Part shown: one piece after another, positions 37,286 through 50,852 of the stretch
Numbering within the stretch: position 1 is the first letter of the stretch
Layout of the letters: each line of letters starts with the position of its first letter
DNA from: Tetranychus cinnabarinus
Lineage: Eukaryota > Arthropoda > Arachnida > Trombidiformes > Tetranychidae
Reading direction: 5' to 3'
Assembly (NCBI GenBank): GCA_022266195.1
Contig: WHVY01000008.1
Coordinates: 1,116,001-1,180,000 of the forward strand
Length of the DNA: 64,000 nt
The notes under the pieces: generated by a model
Told to the model about the DNA's origin: nothing
What the model saw: only the letters and a program-made list of their open reading frames with translations
Database searches by the model: none
Program-made: the position numbers and the translations under genes

Positions 37286-38941
37286 ATGACTAAGATTGCG
37301 CAAAGATTGACACAAATTGACAAAAAGAAGGTGAAAATTGCAAGAAAATCTGAAAAAATGAAGATAATTTTCATTGATGTATTGATAACTACTTGTTTAA
37401 TTTCATTTGTATCAAGTGAAAACTATTCATCGGCATCTCCATCTTCACCTTCACCTTCATCTTCCCCATCGTCATCATCACCATCATCACCTCCATTAAT
37501 ATCAGCTTTAATCTCATCTAGTGAACCTTCAGTCAACAATCAACAACAGCATTACAATTCATATTCATCATTGCCCATTTTAACCCCTCATTCAGCAATT
37601 AAATTACATTCTCTTCCATCCAATATTCCGCGATTTTTAAAACGTTTTGAACTCGACCTTTCAAAGATCAACAATGGTCAAAATCATCTGCTGGGCTCCT
37701 CTTTAACAGCTTATAAACAACACCAAACAAACCCAAAACCACTCGAATTACCGTTACCGAAACTGTTATCAATTGACCTTTCCATTCTCGACAAACCTTT
37801 AGCCTTACCAATGAGCTATTATGGTGATTTTGATGATCTTTCATTTCCCAGAGGCAGTAGATCCAATGAAATAGATGACAATCTTAACCTAAACCTAAAC
37901 CAGGAAAACGGTAACATTAAAAACCTCGCAACCAACACCAAAACCGATACAAATAGCAGAAGCAACCCTAAAGAGATCAATTACAATTCAAATGATAAAA
38001 GTAATTATATTTTGCCTAATAATAATGGTGAAATGGATTACATTGGTCATTATTTTGACTTCAATGATGATATACCAAATGAGGTTCCAATGGATCCAGT
38101 TTATTTTGATGATGAGCAAGGTGATCATTCAATGACTATCAACGGCCAAGTTAACAGTGAACAAGAGAACGACTATCAACCCAGTTTTGACCATTTACCG
38201 GATCATCTATCAACAGGCAATGATGCACTTTCAGATTATCTAGCTGAAATCCGATCATCAAGTAATCACCAATTTCCCTATCAACATCACCATAAACATA
38301 ATCACCTTCAAGAGGTAAAACAACATGAAATACCTTCACCATCGCCATCTCAACCATTGAAATCATCTTCACCTTATTTTGTTGAATCTGTTTATCAACT
38401 TGCAAAATCTGAGCCTCCAAAGGCTATCTCAATTGTTGACCTTTTCAAACACTTTAACCATGAATCCTCTTCAAACCCAATCAACCCAATGATACCAAAT
38501 TGGTTTCACATTGGTCAACCCGATTTATTAATGAACACTCTTCAAGGATCATTACTGTTGCCGGTTAAAAGTGAAACTCAACCAAACCAGATTAACAATG
38601 AAAATCTCAATCAACACTTAAATCAACATCTAAATCAGCATTTTAATCAACATCCCATTATATACCAAAATCAACAATCATATGGAGCAGCTTCACGTAA
38701 AGGTCCAACTCATTTAATTTTAGATAACTCTATTTTAAACAATCAATATCATAATGTTCATCATCATCAACATCAACTTCCATCTTCCTTTTCAATACAA
38801 TCTTTAGCTGATGTTAATCACCGTAAAAATGATAATAATGAAAATAATGTTAACGATAAATCAGTCCAAACATTATCAAATTTAGCTCAACTCAACCATC
38901 AAGTTAATAGAGATTTAGTCAATATTAAACCAATCAAATGA
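37286..38941 (+). CDS. Orphan low-complexity secretory protein
   Basis: I do not recognise this 551-residue protein. An internal Met at position 25 (37358) begins MKIIFIDVLITTCLISFVSS, a classic signal peptide, so that ATG is probably the true start (527 residues); the first ATG at 37286 adds a lysine-rich lead. After the signal peptide comes a Ser/Pro tract, then a less repetitive part with RFLKRFELDLSKIN and PLPKLLSIDLSIL. A long Asn/Asp/Gln-rich region follows, and a segment AISIVDLFKHFNHE with PNWFHIGQPDLLMNTLQGS looks more ordered. A short tandem repeat NQHLNQHLNQHFNQH and His-rich stretches come near the C-terminus. There are almost no cysteines. It could be a cuticle, silk-like or peptide-precursor protein, but nothing seen decides this. 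The long unbroken frame in AT-rich DNA supports a real gene. Confidence 0.75.
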   Translation: MTKIAQRLTQIDKKKVKIARKSEKMKIIFIDVLITTCLISFVSSENYSSASPSSPSPSSSPSSSSPSSPPLISALISSSEPSVNNQQQHYNSYSSLPILTPHSAIKLHSLPSNIPRFLKRFELDLSKINNGQNHLLGSSLTAYKQHQTNPKPLELPLPKLLSIDLSILDKPLALPMSYYGDFDDLSFPRGSRSNEIDDNLNLNLNQENGNIKNLATNTKTDTNSRSNPKEINYNSNDKSNYILPNNNGEMDYIGHYFDFNDDIPNEVPMDPVYFDDEQGDHSMTINGQVNSEQENDYQPSFDHLPDHLSTGNDALSDYLAEIRSSSNHQFPYQHHHKHNHLQEVKQHEIPSPSPSQPLKSSSPYFVESVYQLAKSEPPKAISIVDLFKHFNHESSSNPINPMIPNWFHIGQPDLLMNTLQGSLLLPVKSETQPNQINNENLNQHLNQHLNQHFNQHPIIYQNQQSYGAASRKGPTHLILDNSILNNQYHNVHHHQHQLPSSFSIQSLADVNHRKNDNNENNVNDKSVQTLSNLAQLNHQVNRDLVNIKPIK

Positions 38942-41839
38942 TCAAATATTTAGTAATTTTCATCTTTTGACCATTTAACTTGAAATAATTCAACACCACA
39001 AATCACCATTCACTCATTATTATGATTATCAGTTTGGACATTAACATTTTAGTCTCTGACAAAAGTGAAATCAAATCAAATTGTAAATTGGTTATGATGA
39101 ACATTTATCATTAAAGATTTCTTGATTGACTGTTAATTGACACCTTATTATTAGTTACAGCACAATTAATTGTTATTTTAGCTCTTAAATCATCTTCTTT
39201 TTGTTCATTAAAAAGCTGTTTGAAATTAATTGAAATTGTTTCCACTCTTCATTAACTGTTCATCAAAAAGCTGATCAGTTGACTTTTAATTGCAGAGTTT
39301 GTTGATGAAAATTACTAGTTAACTCCAACAATCAAGTCTAAGAAACTTAAATTACTCCCAAATCTGATACTTGATAATGATGGATTACAATGATTATAAT
39401 TTGTCAACCTATTCCAATCAAATCCCAATTAGCATTAAACATTGGACAATATGGTTTTGATATGAATGGTTAAATGAACATTGTAATAATATTTTTGTCT
39501 CTGAATCTAAATTTAGGTTTTAGAGTTGGTTTGATTGAAATTGAACGAGAAATGTAAATTAATCACAATTAGGCGAAAATGACTCTTCACTTCATCATTA
39601 CCATTAGTTGTGCATTATCAATTGTTTTACTTGTTCATTTTGATGGTTATTATGATGATTACATGAAACATTGATGATAAAGTGTAATGAAATTTGGTTT
39701 GTTAATATACATAAATATAAATTAATGGCTAAACTGAAAGCTCATTTGTTTTCACAATTAAAACCTTTATTTGGAAACAGTTAGATGTATTTTTATGGGA
39801 CTGTTGAACGTTAATGGTAAGTTATTGCAAAAAAGGTCACTGGAAACACAAAATAGACGAGATTCATGGACTGATAATAGATTTATGATAATATCGTTAA
39901 TGTTTAATTCTGTCAACAAAATTAGCTTTCAGTTTAGTTGTGAATTGATTGATTAGTAATAGTATTGTAAGTTGGGTTGATTTAATTAAAAAAAGGGCTC
40001 CGAAGCAAATGACAAAGGTAAATGTGAGACAAATGTCAATCAACTATTCCAGATATGATACAATGACAGTATCATTACATTGTTGTTATTAATAACTTTC
40101 CTTTTCATAGTTTAATTGTTAACATTGTTGTGGTTTAATTTAACTTTGTTTGGTGTGTCCATTGGGTTAATTAATAAAAAACCAAAGGTAAATCTGTGGA
40201 TATTTTATCTTCCTTTGCATGGTACAGTGATTTACCTAATCAGATTGACTAAACAACAAGACATTCTAGGTACTTAATTTAACAACTGTAATTGGATTTT
40301 TCACTGATTATGTAGATAATGTTAATGATGTGGGCTTCATTATTGATGATAATGATGAAGATGAAGATGGTTATGGTGAAGTTGACGGTTGTGATGATGG
40401 AAGAAGAAGAGAATTGACAGTAAAGATGAGTTAACAGTGAAAAGATGCATTACATTGAAGCAAGAAATCTCATTTAAGCCTTCTTTTAATAAAATTAAAC
40501 CATTGATTTAGTAACACAAAGGCACAATTAAAAGATTATACTTTCTCGATTAATAATCAATTTGATTTTACACTTGACTTTGCTCATGAATTAAACATAA
40601 ATGGTTACAATTAATCGTTAGGCCTACACATTTAGAGCTATCTTTTGTTATGAACTTTCACTTTTAAGGCTTATTAATAATCAAAGAGCTACTCTTTGTT
40701 ATTAACCTTTGTTATGGCGCGACATTCAAGTTTGTCCTGTTGGTTGATAAATTGTGATTGAACGATGATTGATGCAACTTGGATCGGTGATTAATGAAGA
40801 ATCGATTGACTGAAATGAAGTAAAATTGGAAAGGTTGAAAGGTTACATTTTTGGAGTAATTCTCGATTTGGTCATTGGGTTTATTGTGTATTTTGATTAT
40901 TTGACACTTGATAAGTAAATATACAATTTAGTTTCATCTTTAGCTGAGCTTTGATTCATTAAATTGTTTGAGGTAAAGTAAAAGATCATTGATCAATTTT
41001 AATGATTCTGATATCCTTTTACAGTGAATCTCAATTAGATTGGGTAAAGTTAAATATCAAGTTGACAGTTTAATTTAGTGATTGATCTTTGTCTAGTATA
41101 TTGTTTGTTTCCCATTTGAAAGTGTCTTGGCTTTTATGCAATCAAATACGATTGAATATATTTAATTGTTTTTCATTTTAAACAATTTGAGTTAAACATT
41201 ATCGTCATTATCAAAACCATTCCCAGTTGTTTGTCAATGTAAACAAATTAGATTCATACCAATGGCAACGGTAAACATATAGACAAAAAAGAAGCTGCTA
41301 TTTGCTTAAAATAATCAAAGAGTTGATTTTAATACAAATTTAAATCAAAAGGTGAGCTTAATTTGACATAATTTACGCCATAGTTGTTAATTTGATTATG
41401 TGTTGGGAGTTGAAACGGTTGGGATTTAAATTATACATTAAATGAGATGAGGAAAGGTTAACTTATTGAATAAGGTTAGTTCAACTGGAAGCATAAATGG
41501 AGTGGTTAATGCATAATGGATTGTTATTATGTTGACCCCATAAAGATCAACTTGATTTAGATGTTAATAGTAGATGATGATATTAATATTAACAATTTGT
41601 CCAGATGGTCAAACAGGTTAAGTGAATAAGAATCAGAGTTAAGCATGCAAACAATCAATTGGATGATAATCAGAATGGTTGGTCGGTTGGTTTGAAGATT
41701 GAGAAACATACAAATTGATGAATGATGAAATGAATCAATTTGATGACTGAGTGAAAATCAATTCCAATCGTCAATGATCATTCAGTTAGCAATTCTTTTG
41801 TCTCATGAATAGACAATTGAGACCAAGAAACATAAGACA
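38942..41839. other. Intergenic region upstream of the DEG/ENaC gene
   Basis: Nearly 2.9 kb of AT-rich DNA with a GAT-rich patch near 40330-40430 and no recognisable exon. It should contain the promoter of the channel gene. Confidence 0.5.
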
Positions 41840-44800
41840 ATGCCTTTAACTGCTCGTCGTCGTATGAAACGCAAAAACGCTCCCATAACACCAGAAGAGT
41901 GCAAATCAATTTATTCAACGGACCATATTAACTTTACAACCACCGATCTTCCCTGGTATTGTAATGGTATCATCCATGGTTCCAATGGTAACAAATTTAA
42001 TTACGGCAAGACATATCTGTCATCGAAAGGAATAGGAGCCAATGTTAATCCTCACCGACCATCAACTGGACTGACTTTTGGCCATGTTTTCCCATCCTAC
42101 CAGTCTAACCAACCTTCCCATCCATCACCAGATCTTCACCGTCGCTCCTCTAGAGGCACAGGACAACCTCCTCTCTCTTCATTCCGTTCACCTTCCCATC
42201 TGCCCTTACCAAGTCTATTTCAAACAGGCGCAGCTTCACCGGTCATCATTTACCGTGATTCAGGTCCAAATCGTCCAAATGATTTAACGGTACTCTTCTC
42301 TGACTCCTCGGTTCCTGGTTTAAGAGAGATTTGTCATTCTGATTCTTATCTACGAAAGATTGTTTGGTTCGTTGTATTTACCCTGCTTGGTTTCCTTGCT
42401 CTCCGTGATATCCATCAGCTTCTGTCTGAATTTTACAATTATCCAGTTACTGTTGATGTTCGTCTCCGTGAAAGTCGTAAATTACCATTTCCAGCAGTAA
42501 CAGTTTGCAATCTAAATATAGTTAGATTCAGTGCTCTTTGTAATAGCACATTTAACTTCTCCATGCCTGTTGAACTACAGGAAAAACTATGTGGAACCGT
42601 TGCAACTGCTCTTAACTCGGTAAGTTAATTAAATAATCAATGACTAGTTAACTACTAAAAAGATTTAATACAACAACGTAACAAAAAATATCACTTATAA
42701 ATCACAATTATGAAAAAAACAATCCACTTGTTAAATGAAGCTTAAAACACAGCTCCCTCACACAGCTGATCCCCACTCCATGGGTCGTACGATTGTTTTA
42801 ACAGTTATACAAGTTACATTTTCTTGGCAATTAAAGCATTTAGGTGTACATTTTAGATGACATAATTTAATCAAAACCTCAACAATACTATAAAATGAAA
42901 TTAGTAAGTATGTTGATTTAGAAGCCATCAAAGTTGTAAATAATTTCAATGTTGAACAGGACGTATAATTATCCATATTTCCTTACTATTCCCAGTATCG
43001 CTCAAATAATCTGGTAAAATAAAAATTATCCACTCCCAGGTTGACTTATTTTTTCATTCCAAATTCAATTAGCAATATTTTCCTTTTTAATTTTGCTTTT
43101 CATCATTTTGATTTACAATTGACTTGATTACTGACATAAAAACTAATAACCATTCAATAAAGACCAAGACTTTCCTTAAGAGTTATTAATAATTTAGACA
43201 GTATAAAAGACAACAATAAATATTGATCAATGTAAGTCAAATAAAGGAGGAAAAAAGCAGTTGAAGTTGATAAATAGAGAAGAGTTATTTGATTTCTTTA
43301 TATTTCTAGAAAATAAAAAAGATGTAATTTCTGTTTTCTGACCAATTCGACAGAAAGGCAATTCTTCAATTGAAGACATCAATGACATTGGTGAAAAGAA
43401 ACCCGATGATGAAGCTATTGAAGGATTTTCTTCATCCGCCATTCCCGATTTACGTAGTCAGACTTCAACCCATCCAACTACAACTAAAACCGGTGGAGGA
43501 CCACTCAATGTAGGTGGAAATAACATTGGCAACAGTGCGACTTTTAGTGGTAATTCTGGCGCAGGAAACACTTCAAATATTGGAGCAGGTGGACCAAATG
43601 GACCCGGCAGTTCGGGTAGTCCATTGCCACCAAGAAGTAAACGACAAGCCTGGCGTAATCGTGGCGGGGGAAGTGGAAGTGGCAGTACGGGCAACAGTGG
43701 CAATTCAAGGCCTTCAACAGGAGCAAACTTGACTGGATCAAAGCCTCCAACACCACCAAACCAACGAACCACAACACCAGCCTATGATCCAAATCTGATG
43801 GCAGATGAAATTGAATTGACTGAACGAGAGGAGAAAGAGTTGCAGGAAAATTTGACCACTTGGTTAGCGGTTATGGCCAATAAGGACAAAAAGACGACTG
43901 TCCAGCTTGGCCACCAATTTGAACAGATGATTCTTCGGTGTACAATTAAATCAACAAATTGTACACACATAAAGTAAGTTGATTGTTTCCATGTTTATCC
44001 TAGTAAATTGAAAGGTTAGAGATCAGTGTTGATGAAAATTGCCAAAAAATTGAATCAGGTTTTTAGGTTGATGAAAAATAGCTGATAAGGTAAACATGTA
44101 ATCATGTCAATCATAGGTTGATACAGGTTAAGGACGTTGTAGGATTGATTTGGCAAGTTAAATATAATAAACATATATTTACATTTTGATTTATTTCAAT
44201 AAAACCCGATCACTCGGGTAAATATGAAGTGAAAATAATCAATACTATAAAATGACTGATTTAATGTTGATTTTTTGTTGTTGTTGTTGAGTAAATAAGC
44301 AATCAAAAAAGGTTATAATGCTAATTTATTTGCTCTTATAAATTGTCCTCGTCAACATCACCATATCAATTACACAGAAGCTTTCATTCTGAATTTACTC
44401 CAACGGAAGGTAATTGTTTCACTTTTAAATCTAAAACATGGGATGGTAAACGTAACAAGCAAGCTAAACAAGAGGAAACAAGTCTAGCTGGAGTTGATCA
44501 TGGTAAGTTTGAAACCATTATCATTAAGTAGTCAACCTAACAATCAACTGATTAATATGTTGCATGATGAGATCTCTGTGTTTTCCTTTCAGGCGTTCAA
44601 CATATAAAAATGTTTCCCGTTTAAAAAGATCATTAAATTATAAGAAAAGGTTATTTTTGGTCGCATTTTTCCACAGGAAATTTATCACCATTAAGTAAAT
44701 CAATTTGTAAATAATCAAAATCATTACTTAATGATTACAATTACAATCTCATTGACAGTCAGGTTTGGGCAAAAAAAATACATTGAATGCCTAAAGGTTT

Positions 44801-47800
44801 ATATAGAGGTTGAAACTAGTAACTGGTTGAGGCCTTTGATGAAGTTGGATAAATTTTGATTAGTGAATTTCGTCAACAGCAATTAAATTAATTAGCTGAT
44901 TAATGTTTTTAATGTGTGTGCTTGACAAATCATGTTGGGACATGAGAGATTCAGTAATATTAATGTATTTATCGCAATCCTTTTGTTTTCAATGTTACCA
45001 TTTGTATAACAACATTGATATATTTTTGATTGGTCTTAAGAGACGCTTTTATCATAAATGTTATTACATTTTATGATTATTATTATTACTATCATCATGA
45101 TATTTGACTTGAAGTTGACATCGAAAATGTTCAACATTCTATTGAGTGCAACTCATATTTAAAATTACTCTCAACAGGGAGAAATAGTAAAAAAATTGAT
45201 TCCTTTCTGAATTTCACCAGTTTTATACAATCATAATGTTATAACAATTGATTTGATTCTGGGGTTAAGAGAATAAAAAACAGATTTTTTGCTTTTACAT
45301 CTTCTAGGAAACAAGTATATTGCATGATTACACCATCATGCTATCTTATACTCTCGTTGGGAACAAAAAGATTGACCAAAATAACCTTTACCTTATAACA
45401 ATTTAGATTGTCATTGTAACAAAGAGATGAGAGAGAATGGCAAAAATGATGAAAAAAAAGAAATGAACAAGAAAGGTATTAAACTCATTCTTTAACAACA
45501 TATCAAGCCATATTCAATGAGAGAGATGGATTCCGTTAAAGCATTGTCATGTTATTCAAACTTTTAGTCCCTTGATTCCGTCTGGATGATTTGTAACATT
45601 ACAATGGTGATGGAAAATAATTTAGCTTAATTGACCCACAGTCGACCAGTGGTTTCCTCCATCCAATATTGTTGATTAACATGAAGATGAAATCCATTTC
45701 TTTCATAATGTATTCATCACTTTCCCATGCAATCACCACCGTTAGACACTATAAATGGTTTTCCGTTGTAATTGCCATCCATTCAATTGGAGTCTCATTC
45801 CGTTGCCAAAATTTTGACCATTGTTTCATTGGGCTGACTTGAGTTTGACTTGGCTTTGAGCATGGCTTCTTGGTAATTCAAATCATCTCCAAACAGGGTT
45901 AACAATGAAAATTGAGAGTAGAAATAATAAAATAAAGTTCCATGATGTGATGATATCTGATTATCAATCCAAACTTATATCGTTTCATCTATAATATTTA
46001 AGAAAGCAACAGATACTTTTAGTAAAGGAAAAGCAATTTAGTAGTAATTGAAAAGATGAAAGCATTGGTTAATATAAAAAGTGACTTGAAAGGCTTTCTC
46101 CATCCATTCAGAAACATTTGTAAGGTAAATTTCATTACCAACTGAACTGGAGAACAAAAAAAAAATGATATTCAAAATGTATTATTGGTGTACAAAATCA
46201 AATGAAGATATCTGCACTTTTACTGTCAAGCACATTAAATTTAATCATTTGATAACTTTATATTTAAAATCATAAAGAGATATATTGACATTTGTTCTGG
46301 ATATTTCATAAATGTTTAATATCTAACTTAAATTATTGATTGAATAAGTCAACTCAATTCAACCTTTGCTGGTTTTTTTCACCAGGCAAGTTGTTGTGTT
46401 AGGCCTAGATTTTAAGCATTAGATTGGCAGTAATTTTAATTATTGTTTTCCATTATTGTTCATTTGAATAAATGTTAACTTGAAGCTATGTTATTGTTAT
46501 CATTAATAAGAGCACAATTATTTGGTCATTACGGTGTAATCAGCATGTTATTATAATTTATAAACATGTTAATTTTGTAATCTATTGGGAAACCCTTTGG
46601 GTAAAAAAAGGAGAGAAGAGTGGAAAACATTGGCAGGTTAAATGGGTTTACATGTTAGATGGAAGAGACAAAATACTAAAATTAAATGAATAATTAAACA
46701 TTACGATGGATCATTAGTTTAACATTAGATAGATTTAGGTTAAATTCAGAGATCAGATTGTTTTTAATTAGATATCCTAATTTTAACCTTTCAAAATAGG
46801 TTAAAATCAATGTGAAACCAAATTGTAGGCAAGCAGAGAGTTTATAACGTAAAAAAAGTAAGATACGGAACAAAGAAAGGTACTTACGTTTTGAAAAAGA
46901 AAGAAACAAATCTTGTTTGTATCGAGTTATTGTATTGACATGAAAGTTAACATTCTCTAATCAATATGTTTAATTAAAATAAATCATGGACGTATTCACT
47001 GATTTACACAAAAAAAACTATTCACAATTGAAAATTAATGAAATGCACTTGATCAAGATTTATGGTGACCATCAAAGAGTAACCATGTGTTTGGTTGCTA
47101 GTCATGTGAGTAGCTAACCCTAAGTTAACGGTTAGGATTACGTTAATCAGAGTTGAAAATGTAAACAAATGTTGTTGCTCTTATTGAAATCGGGTAAATC
47201 TTGATTAACGTTTATTTTATTGATTTGATTGAAAACAGTCATTAATCAAGTTCAACTGAGTTCAGTGTTTTCCTTATTTTTGTGGGCGAAAAGTTTAATT
47301 TACAAAAGTCAAGCAAAAAACATTCTACTTGGATATTAAGCATGTGGCTTACATAAAAAAGCGTGAATTGATCAAAGATTTGTTAAATTGAATTCAAGTA
47401 ATGGTTAATATTGGTTAATTAGGATTGGAATTGGTGCTAAATTTGGAGACCAATGAATATCTACCTGGGACGGCTCAAGTTGGTGCTCTGGTTATGGTTC
47501 ATTCACCAGACGAGTTGGGCATATCTGCCAGTGAAGCTATCTTTGTAGGACCAGAAAGGGCTAATTACATTGGACTGAAAATGCTTCGTATCACTAGATT
47601 GCCCTCACCATATCCTGAACATTGTATTGACCACTGGCCGGAAGGATTGACAGCAAGTTTAACTCGTAATTCAACCTATTCTCAACAAGCCTGCCTCAAA
47701 ATCTGTCTACAGAAGACAATCCAGATGAGATGTCGATGTCAGTCAGCTTTCCTCAATCAATTTGAATTAAACGATACAAATTTACGGATTTGTGATACTC

Positions 47801-50080
47801 GAAGGAAGAGTAAGTAATCATTAAATCAACTGGTTCCTAATTGTGATTCATATTCAAATGCGTAAAAGGTATAATGCAGATTAATAGGCAAACAAGCCCA
47901 ACTGGGAATCCATTTAATGGATTATACACTTTGAAATTTAAACCTTCAAACCCCAATTGGTCTAATCGTGAATATCTTTCTTCCCTTTATATTTATATTT
48001 ACAACAATTAGTCGAGCTTATTTGGCATTTAGAAACAAAAAGGATCATAATTTACCGAGAAAACAATGATTATACGAAACAAGCAAACACAGTACCAGAT
48101 AACATTATAAAGCAGGCGAAAGCACAAATCTGACAAGCTAATGATGATTCTAATCATAATGAAACACTGAAATGAACCCAAATTGATCTAAAATTGTTTA
48201 TTAATAAAAACCTTTTTGTTTTATTGTCCATCAGATACCCGTAAATGCGTTGAAGAGGTGATGTTAAGGCCTGAGTCTAAAATTGATAACTGTATGTGTC
48301 CACCAAGATGCCAGTGAGTAAATAATTGTTACTATCAGTGGCTTTATTATAGTTTATTATTATAGTAACCATTGTTTGTGAACAACAATGTTAACGTGAA
48401 CCCATAAAAATGAATACAAGATGAGAAATTGATCAAATAGGAACCATTTTCACTGTAAAACGTTTCAATACAATGGTAACAATTGATGCAAACCTACACA
48501 CATAACGTTAATATTGTTTTCATTTAAAACAAACCGAAAATGAAATGTTTATTGTTTTGCTTGCTTATTAATATTACAATTAATAATTACATGATGGTAA
48601 TAACTTTGTATGTATTCATAAATTGCTCATCTTTTTCTGCCAATTTAGGGTAACTCAATATGAAAAAACTGTATCACTTGCTAAATGGCCCACAAGAGAG
48701 GTAAAGTATAAAATGTACATTTCATGTTATCCCTTAGATATTATTACAATCAATAATCAATATACATTTATATTTACATTTATCCATCCAACAATTTAGT
48801 GAACCAATATCAAGCTCAATTACAATACTGGATACTCAAGCAAATTACAGCAATCATCCAAGTTGACAGGATTAAATTGATGTTTAAACAATATTATTGA
48901 GGACCTTTGATGCGAATGAATTTACCCTTTAGTGGGAATGAGTTTTAAACAATACAAGTAAATTTTCTGGTAATGATAATCATTGTATTACTTGAACTTT
49001 TGATGATCATTACCAGTTAATGGTGTTAACTTGTTGTCAGTGTTTAATCATTAAATTTAGTCAATAGCGGGTTGAATTGTTAAAAATATCTCAATTTAAA
49101 CCGCCTACAAACGGTGAAGGATAATTTCCGTTTCTCATGATAATAAACATCTCAAAGGTTACCTTTGTTCACTAATTTGCTTCCCAGTTTGTATATTTCA
49201 ATCCCAAAGCTAAATTCATCTCAAATTCATGGTTGTTCATGATTAATATTCACAAAAGAAACATTTTGAATAACAATGCACGTTTCAAATGAATGAGTTA
49301 TTACATTATTAAAACAAAAAAATAGTGTTAACTTTAGTAGTTGTTGACAAATGAGACTAACAACATTAGAGTAAAAAAAATCAATAACTGATTGAATTAA
49401 ATGGTAAAATGATTCAAATTTCATTTGCTCTATAAAATGGGACACTTTCGCTGATTCCCAGACTTGATTAAGTAATTAAATTAGCTTAGTTTGATAAATT
49501 AGCGAATGTTGATGATAAACTCTTTTAATCTAATGATTATAAATATAATACAAAAATTTTCCATGTTTTCTTTGCTTTTCAGGATCGAGTTTCATTTGAT
49601 CGTGGATCTAAAGGACTTAATTTCCAGTGAGTTTATCAACTGATTACTAAATCGCATCTTTATCCACTAAAATTGTTGGTTTAATCAAGTCTTTTATATT
49701 TTATTTTGTCTTTTGATCAGAAATTTGGCTAAAGTGGTCGTCTATTTTCAAACAATGACCATGCAAGAGGTCGCCCAACAAGGAGCTTGGACTGTGAGTT
49801 TTTTTATTTATATACTCGTTGAGTGTCATTTGATTGATTTTTATCATGTTTTAATTTTGATTGTTTTCTTTTTATCTTATAGACAGCTAAATTATTGAGT
49901 AGTCTTGGAGGTTTCATGGGAATGTATGTTGGATTTTCATTTTTATCATTATTCGAAGTATTTGAAGTCATTGCTCGGCGGATCTGGTATTCATGCACAA
50001 GGAAAAGACTTCGCTTCAAGACGATTGTTCAAACAATAATGGCCACATTACAATATAAAAGAAGACAAGAGTTGAAATGA
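41840..50080 (+). CDS. Degenerin/ENaC-family (pickpocket-like) sodium channel
   Basis: DEG/ENaC subunits are trimeric, amiloride-sensitive cation channels with two membrane helices and a large cysteine-rich outer domain. Nine exons: 41840-42619, 43354-43973, 44378-44502, 47423-47809, 48235-48313, 48649-48700, 49583-49626, 49721-49793 and 49883-50080, giving 785 residues. A Pro/Ser-rich cytoplasmic start precedes SSVPGLREI and TM1 (about 174-195). Then come FPAVTVCNLN (217-226), the finger region ending in RCTIKSTNC, EGNCFTF, GLELVLNLE, LPSPYPEHC, CLKICLQK, CRCQ, KCVEE, CMCPPRCQVTQYEKT, AKWP, NLAKVVVYFQTM and TM2 with the selectivity-filter GFS at 737-739. All splice junctions fit GT-AG and frame. 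Exon 2 adds a Gly/Ser/Asn-rich insert (about 295-400) with RSKR at 354-357. Family is certain; which subtype and ligand is open. Confidence 0.93.
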
Positions 50081-50123
50081 AAGAAAAAAATTAGAGATTT
50101 TGTCAAATTTTTCATCTACATCA

Positions 50124-50293
50124 GGAAAATCCAGTAGCTTATTATCCTCAACAGCAACGTCAAAGCCAACACTTGCATGGCGTTAGGTTTCCTGATCATT
50201 GCCACCAACACCAACGGACCAATAATCATCACCATTCGGAAATGAATTCCAGATATTGAGATAATTAGTGCTCCAAGTCGAGTTCAACATAAC
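50124..50293 (+). pseudogene. Broken fragment of the MLF last exon
   Basis: Read on the + strand, this stretch matches the MLF last exon (53515-53726 on the - strand), the part encoding the serine-rich stretch, the His-rich stretch and DIEIISAPSRVQH. Compared with the working exon it has a five-base deletion after the serine codons, further deletions in the His-rich part and an 11-base deletion before the ATTGAGATAATT block. The frame is broken several times and the C-terminal coding end is lost. It lies only 44 bases after the DEG/ENaC stop codon and was carried there by the inverted duplication. Confidence 0.88.
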
Positions 50294-50852
50294 CAAAAAT
50301 AAGATCTTGCGTCTCAACCAATATCTTCACTTCATTTATTATCAATGGTACTGATGTAGTTTAGTTGTCCAAAATTTTCAATGAAATAAAACCGAAAATT
50401 ATTTCTAACATAATCATAAAGTAAAATAATAATTTATGCATTTGATGTATTCAATAGTAATATTAATAATTGCATGATAGTTAACAGACTGCAACTAAAC
50501 AAAACAAAATCTAATAGATTTAAGATTGTAACTTTTTGAAACGAAAACAAATCAATGAGATATTAATAAATAGTCAGGCAATGTATAATGTAAAACTCGA
50601 GAAATGTATTATGTAAAATAAAAGAGAAAAAAATAGAGATGTTATCGTTTTAAATGCTTTCTTTAATTTTCAGAATAATTTTCAGTCGTTTCTCTCAAAG
50701 AATCAAATTTTCTAAAAAAAGTTGACCATTCAAATAAACTCCTGTCTAATAAATTGAGAATGATGATAGTGAGGAGGTTGATGATAATTTTTGTTGAGAC
50801 TAAAAATCACAGGGTTTGAAATAAAAATCTTAAAAAAGTCATTGGTCAATCA
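50294..50852. other. 3' flank of the left secreted-protein copy
   Basis: This part of the left arm corresponds to the right-arm flank 52600-53120, with many indels. It holds no gene. The first 200 bases after the stop codon are closely alike in both arms and are probably 3' UTR, while similarity then drops. Confidence 0.6.

Noticed and set aside
43458..43792. Pro/Leu-rich open frames antisense to DEG/ENaC exon 2
   Set aside because: They are antisense translations of the Gly/Ser-rich insert; the sense exon fits the channel gene in frame.
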